DNA of 64,000 nucleotides. Source: Polytrichum commune. Its lineage: Eukaryota; Streptophyta; Polytrichopsida; Polytrichales; Polytrichaceae. Under the pieces are notes generated by a model. It did no database searches, was not told where the DNA came from, and was given only the letters and a program-made list of their open reading frames with translations. The position numbers and the translations under genes were made by a program. The stretch spans positions 6,450,501 through 6,514,500 of the forward strand of contig OX485807.1 in the NCBI GenBank assembly GCA_950295325.1, given 5' to 3'. Shown here piece by piece: positions 59,062 through 64,000 of this stretch (position 1 is the stretch's first letter; each line of letters opens with the position of its first letter).

Positions 59062-59290
59062 TTAGATGAATTGGCTGAGTTTGAGAAATAACCGGTTGAG
59101 TTTCGATACTTTAAGAAAATTGCCGACCATTTTAAAAGAATCTTCGGAATACACTTCAAGATAACAAAGAAAATCCAAAAAATCACAACATGCAACCGAT
59201 TGGACTTGGAAACACTAGGATCTTGACCGTTTATGCCCAAAAATCTCCCAAGCATAGATGGAATATTGGAATATGCCCCTTGAGCACGGG
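59062..59290. repeat. Single diverged relative of the 163-bp repeat
   Basis: 'GAGTTTGAGAAATAACCGGT' matches the array at 40.6-41.3 kb exactly over 20 bases. Downstream 'GGACTTGGAAACACTAGGA' and 'CTTGACCG.TTATGCCC' match the array's 3' extension (41.38-41.48 kb). The order is conserved, so array and extension belong to one ancestral element. Confidence 0.8.
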
Positions 59291-62200
59291 TCATTCTTTT
59301 AAAACACGATTGGGGGTACCTTGTGCCTTTCTTGGTTCTTTCAATGCTTGTGAGCCTCATCTTTATGGCAGCCTCCTCCTCGCTCTTTGTGTAAGTTAAC
59401 GTTGCACTAAAACCAACACGATGCCAAAAAGAACAGGATACAAGAGCTAATGACATTTGTAGTCTAACTTACATGGAGATGAATGTGGTCTACATGGAGA
59501 TGAATGTGGTCTAAATTCTAATGTCTTTAGTACCTAGTCTATTCTTCTTTGTTAGAGGTAAGCATAAAACTTATAATTGCTTAGGTACCACGCCATGGCC
59601 AAGGATGTGTTCTTTGCGGCGTGCATGGCAACTAGAAAAGCTAGAAGTCCGAGGCAATATGATGCAAGGGATAGTGGCCTTGCGTGGGCACTATCGAATA
59701 CTTATCTTTGAGATTTCTATGGCAACGTTTGTCCTTACAAATGGACGTGGAAAAACACGCATCTTAAAGGAATTGGACTATGTGCTCGTGGTATAGACAT
59801 CGTACTTGTTTCGATAACGAACACAGTTGGGAGGGTCTATATTATCATTCAAAGACAAAGAGATTTTTTGCTTTGTTCTCTCATAATTTTTTTGCTTCTT
59901 ACTTTTGATTGTGAAACCTGAAATGACAATCTTCACACTATGCATTTGTCATTGGGGACATTATCCATATGATCCAACAACTAGAATTGTATGCAGAGGT
60001 GGAAATGCCCATAGTAGGCTAGCTTGCCATGGAGGTAAGGCCCGAGACACAAGTCTACAAATTTGCGAGAATTTTCTATATATTTGTCTACAAATATAGC
60101 CAAATCATGATTGCTATGCACATGCTAAACCGCTAGGTATACCATTATCAAAGTACATCCCCACCTAGTTGGCAACACCATTACTACTTTGTTTGATGAA
60201 TGTAGTAGTCGTAAGCATATAGCTGGTCCGAAACATTTGTACGAAATAATTAATTAATGTGTCACTAGAAAATGACATTAATCTTCTATTTATGTCTACC
60301 TCCATTTCATGTTAAGAGACCCACATCATGCCTCTTTCTTGTCTCTTTGTGCACAAAAATGTGTACTACAGAGTTCAATTTTAAATTAATTATGTCCAAT
60401 GCGACCATATCTAGATTTAACTTTTTTTTCAAATTGGTTAGAAAATAATACTAATGGTATTGAAGTTTTAAGTTTGAACACACATCATGTGTGTTTTGAG
60501 ATACATATACAAACTTTGTATTTTGATCATTGATGTGTAGTGACAGTATAATTTTAGTTTAACCTTGACATAAGATATTGTACTAAGAACGCTTGAAATG
60601 TCCAGTTTCTTGTAAATGGTTATAAGACTTTGCAATGCTCGTAGAAACTGTGCATATATGTCGCAAGTATATTGAGATCTCTACATCCTTTGAGAGTTAT
60701 TTACACCACTTATTGGAATGTTGCAGAAATTAATGTTGTGGTCTACACACACGGGTGGCCCACATGTGCGATATCTAACAAAGTTTAGGGGGGTATTGTT
60801 TTTATGGCCTACATTTTGAGGACCCTTTGATTATGTAATATTGGAATTGAAGTCTTTTGATGGGGTGGTTACTTAATTGTAATGTTTTGGAGCACTCTTA
60901 TCTATAATTGTATGTTTATCTTAAGAAATGCAAGAATTAGAAAGTAGGATTAGAAGTAACAAAGACGTCTTTCTAGATTCCAATACAAATCCACCCAAAA
61001 AGTCCCTCGTGTCTTGTCACTGCCACAACACTAGATTGGGACTTACTGAGAGATATTTTAAGGGTTGTCGCCTCAAAAACACCACCACCCACCACCCATG
61101 AGTTGCATTGCATGATCTTGACTTATTCGTTAGCTTTGTTGCATGTCTTTTGCATGTCTCCTTGTTGCAATGTTTCACCAAAGTAAAAATGCCAAATCAT
61201 ATACATGTTTGTAATGGGGCTCGTAGAGCCCTTTGAGCTTGCCCTTTCACACCCTTGTTTGTTGCACAACACATGAGAGAGAGGAGATCGAAATGAGTCC
61301 CCCACGAGGATGTAGGAAACACCTTTTGTACTTCCCTAAGGGTTGCCTAGAACGGATGATTTTTTTTCTTTTCATGAATGAAATTTGCCTCACTTGTTGG
61401 AATGATGGGATAAAGATTGTTCTCATAAGCAAAGATCATAAAGTCTCCCTAATGTCTAGAGAACAAATTAGCAGTTGTTGGTAATCTAGCAAAATATATG
61501 TCAACCAACTTTTGATCTTCCTTGGGATGTTTGCACAAATATATTACTTGTGAAATTTTCTTTTCAAATTCCTAATAACTAGTAGGCTAAGTTTTTTTTC
61601 ATCCATGAGTAGTAGGTATAGATACCGTCCTTTCTTAATTGTCAATTTATTATTACTTTTACATTTGAGAAATAAATGCCACCCTATGTTATATTCCACC
61701 CCCGTTTGGAAACTATTGGAAGTGCACCCCCCATGTCTACTCAAATGCATGGGTGTTTTATGATAAAGAAATTTGTTGCCAAGTATAAAAATTCAACAAA
61801 GAGATATGTGTGTACAAGGACCTGCTAAGATATTCGCATGTTATTCACTTTTTCTTAATTAAACACCTACATTTGATTGGTGTGTGGTTCAGCAAGGATC
61901 AGAAGATGAACACCATACATACACGTGTCTTAAATAGATTGGACTATGTCTCCAAATTCTATTAATTATTCACACTCAGTAATGAACACAACAGAGAGAT
62001 CATATGTATTGAATCAAGCAATCAACAATCATATACTTCCGATAAGCATATCTAAATCACGGGAAGTCCGATTTTCAATATGATTTTGTTGATGCTTCAT
62101 TATAGATCGGTTGACGCAAAACAAGTTTCGTTGTGTAAATCCGATCGGTAGAAGTTGGAGAACATGAAAAACAAACCAAATAACACCCACGTACCTTACT

Positions 62201-64000
62201 AGGTTGCGGGAACCGCATGGAAGAAATCGTGTTTCATACAAGAGTTGTGTGAAAAGTCAAGAATAAAATGTTGGTGTGGCCACATGATGTTTGTGTTAAT
62301 AGGAATTGATTCGCTTGAGGATTGGATTCAAGTTGCTTTGTACCTTGCAAGGTAACTTACAACCATATGAGATCTCATAAGATCAGGTGACATGACTACC
62401 ATTTACCGAACTTAAATGAGTTTATGGCTGGCTTATTGTATCTAATAAGGTTCGATACAAGTTGATTCAAAGTTTAAGCAAAGTGACAAGTGTCGTTTTT
62501 CAAGTCAAGACATACACAATATTGCATGTGTCGCTTAAAAACATTAACATTTTGGTACGAAAGTGTTGGACATGCTTATCACTCACTTATAGATGCTCAA
62601 AGTAGCGTCCCACATGAAAAGGCCATGCAATTAAACACAATGCCAAAGACAACAAATATTGAATGACGTACAATCATATAATTACAAAAGATTTCAATTG
62701 TGCATGCTTAGAACAAAACATAAGAATGTACACCTACATGTTTGCAAGAAATCTCCTTGACTACCCTAATTTTAAGGCAACCTAGACCCAAAGTGCAAGG
62801 TAGAAAGGCTTGATAAGGAAGGGCAATGTGAAGGTGCTTGGGAAGACTTCACTTTGATAGTCCATTGTTTTCATATAAAGTAGGACATTGCAACCCAAGA
62901 TTTTGTAGTTATGGCTTCTCATTGGTGGAAAACACGTATTGCATTCTACTCTCAAGCTTATTACAAACTTCGTTTCTTCCTTGACTAACCCCTTCACAAC
63001 TCCAAGCCATTGAAACACCACCTTCGTTTTCTCTCATACGACTCTCAAGCCTATTACAAACCCCCTCGTTGCCTTATACATGTGTAAACTATTATGCATT
63101 GAACTACTATACATATGAGCATATAAAACAAAATTTAAAACATGCACGCATTGTGGTATAATGCTACTTATGATTGTGAGCAACATGTACCATAATCGCT
63201 AAAAGTGCATGCAAAGTTCCAAAATGTACTATAGATAGTACGCCAAATTATCCAACTTAGCTTATCCACAACCCTCAAGGTTTTGGCCACTAAGGTCGTG
63301 TTACAATAAAGAAGCTTTTTCGGTGGTGCGAAGCCTCTTAGTCATGCTTGTTCACACGTCCACAAGTATACATGAGCTTTCAATTTGAGGGCTTTTGAAC
63401 TTTTTATTTGGGATCACAATGCGTACGTGACACCTCGATTAATCGTACATGGAACATAAACGACTACAACAAGCCAATATAGTCAAATTTATAAGCTACC
63501 TCATGGAGATTCCTTAGGAATGGTGAGAATGTGAGCCAAATCATCATGTGGACCCGAGAACGAAGCATTGTTTTGGTTGTCATGAATTCATCCTTGTTCA
63601 ATTTTGGTCCCCATCCTCGCCTACCCCCTTCCTTGTAACTCATCTTTAGCATGTCCACTTAATGCTCACTCAAAGGACACGGAGCTTGAGGGTTGATTAA
63701 TCCTCAAATAGTTTTTTATTTTACTTTTAGATGAGTGGTTGTCATCTCCAAGTAACAAACTCTCCAAAATTACAAGTGTCGACCTCTCAAACATAAAGGG
63801 CCGATGAGGTGTAAGTCCATGAAGACTTTGTTGGCCCTTGAAGGCACTTGAGCTTTGGAGGAATTGAGTCCATGATGCCAATGAGGAATGCTTCACCGGT
63901 GGACATAGTATGAGCTCGTACGGAAACCCATCAAAAGGCTACAAAGTAAGGCTACGAGCCAAGTGTTACCTTGAGCTTTGGACATTAGTAGATGGAGCAA
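59291..64000. other. Gene-free AT-rich tract
   Basis: No gene is supported. The longest frames (such as 59521-59796 plus and 62782-63021 minus) have no recognisable domain, no splice partners and unremarkable composition. I see no element boundaries. Confidence 0.45.

Noticed and set aside
59521-59796. 91-codon plus-strand frame as a gene
   Set aside because: No domain, no splice sites or neighbours that fit, and composition like the surrounding non-coding DNA.

Overview
The window is nuclear DNA from a land plant. Both well-supported genes are plant-lineage families with many short, canonical GT-AG introns. Their proteins diverge from the flowering-plant versions I remember, so a non-flowering lineage (bryophyte, lycophyte or fern) is my best guess; the sequence alone does not settle it. 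The intergenic DNA is AT-rich, has few open frames, and is full of short non-autonomous elements and local tandem arrays.

Layout. (1) About 1.7-4.1 kb, minus strand: three phase-compatible exons of an unrecognised gene, covering its C-terminus; its 5' end was not found. (2) 6.4-16.2 kb, minus strand: a complete 19-exon gene for an IRE/IREH1-type AGC kinase (plant relative of MAST/Greatwall/Rim15), 1435 residues. (3) 16.3-19.6 kb: its 5' flank, which carries three successive pairwise tandem duplications. (4) 19.6-44.9 kb: no convincing gene. It holds PIF/Harbinger-like MITEs with TTA/TAA target duplications, a tRNA-type SINE, MITEs with ACTACAC termini, and tandem arrays of 163, about 186, 107 and about 190-230 bp. 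(5) 45.0-53.0 kb, minus strand: a complete 9-exon gene for a 1471-residue FYVE protein with eight DM14-like helical modules interleaved with acidic 'DPE..AAL..MGW' modules. (6) 53.5-55.5 kb: a degenerate array of about 260 bp units. Each unit resembles sequence just upstream of the FYVE gene, and the array is interrupted by a MITE that itself carries a short retroposon. (7) 55.6-64 kb: gene-free, with more ACTACAC-type MITEs and one stray relative of the 163-bp repeat.

The two main genes show no sign of acting together. The kinase belongs to a family known for root-hair tip growth. The FYVE protein should bind PI3P on endosomes; by analogy with the DM14 repeats of Lgd/CC2D1, which bind ESCRT-III, it may link PI3P membranes to ESCRT-III. 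I find that protein the most interesting coding item. The most interesting non-coding item is a roughly 133-bp retroposon family with a conserved 3' hairpin, a (TATC)n tail, target-site duplications and a 5'-truncated copy. I saw no reverse transcriptase, integrase, transposase, capsid or envelope frame anywhere.
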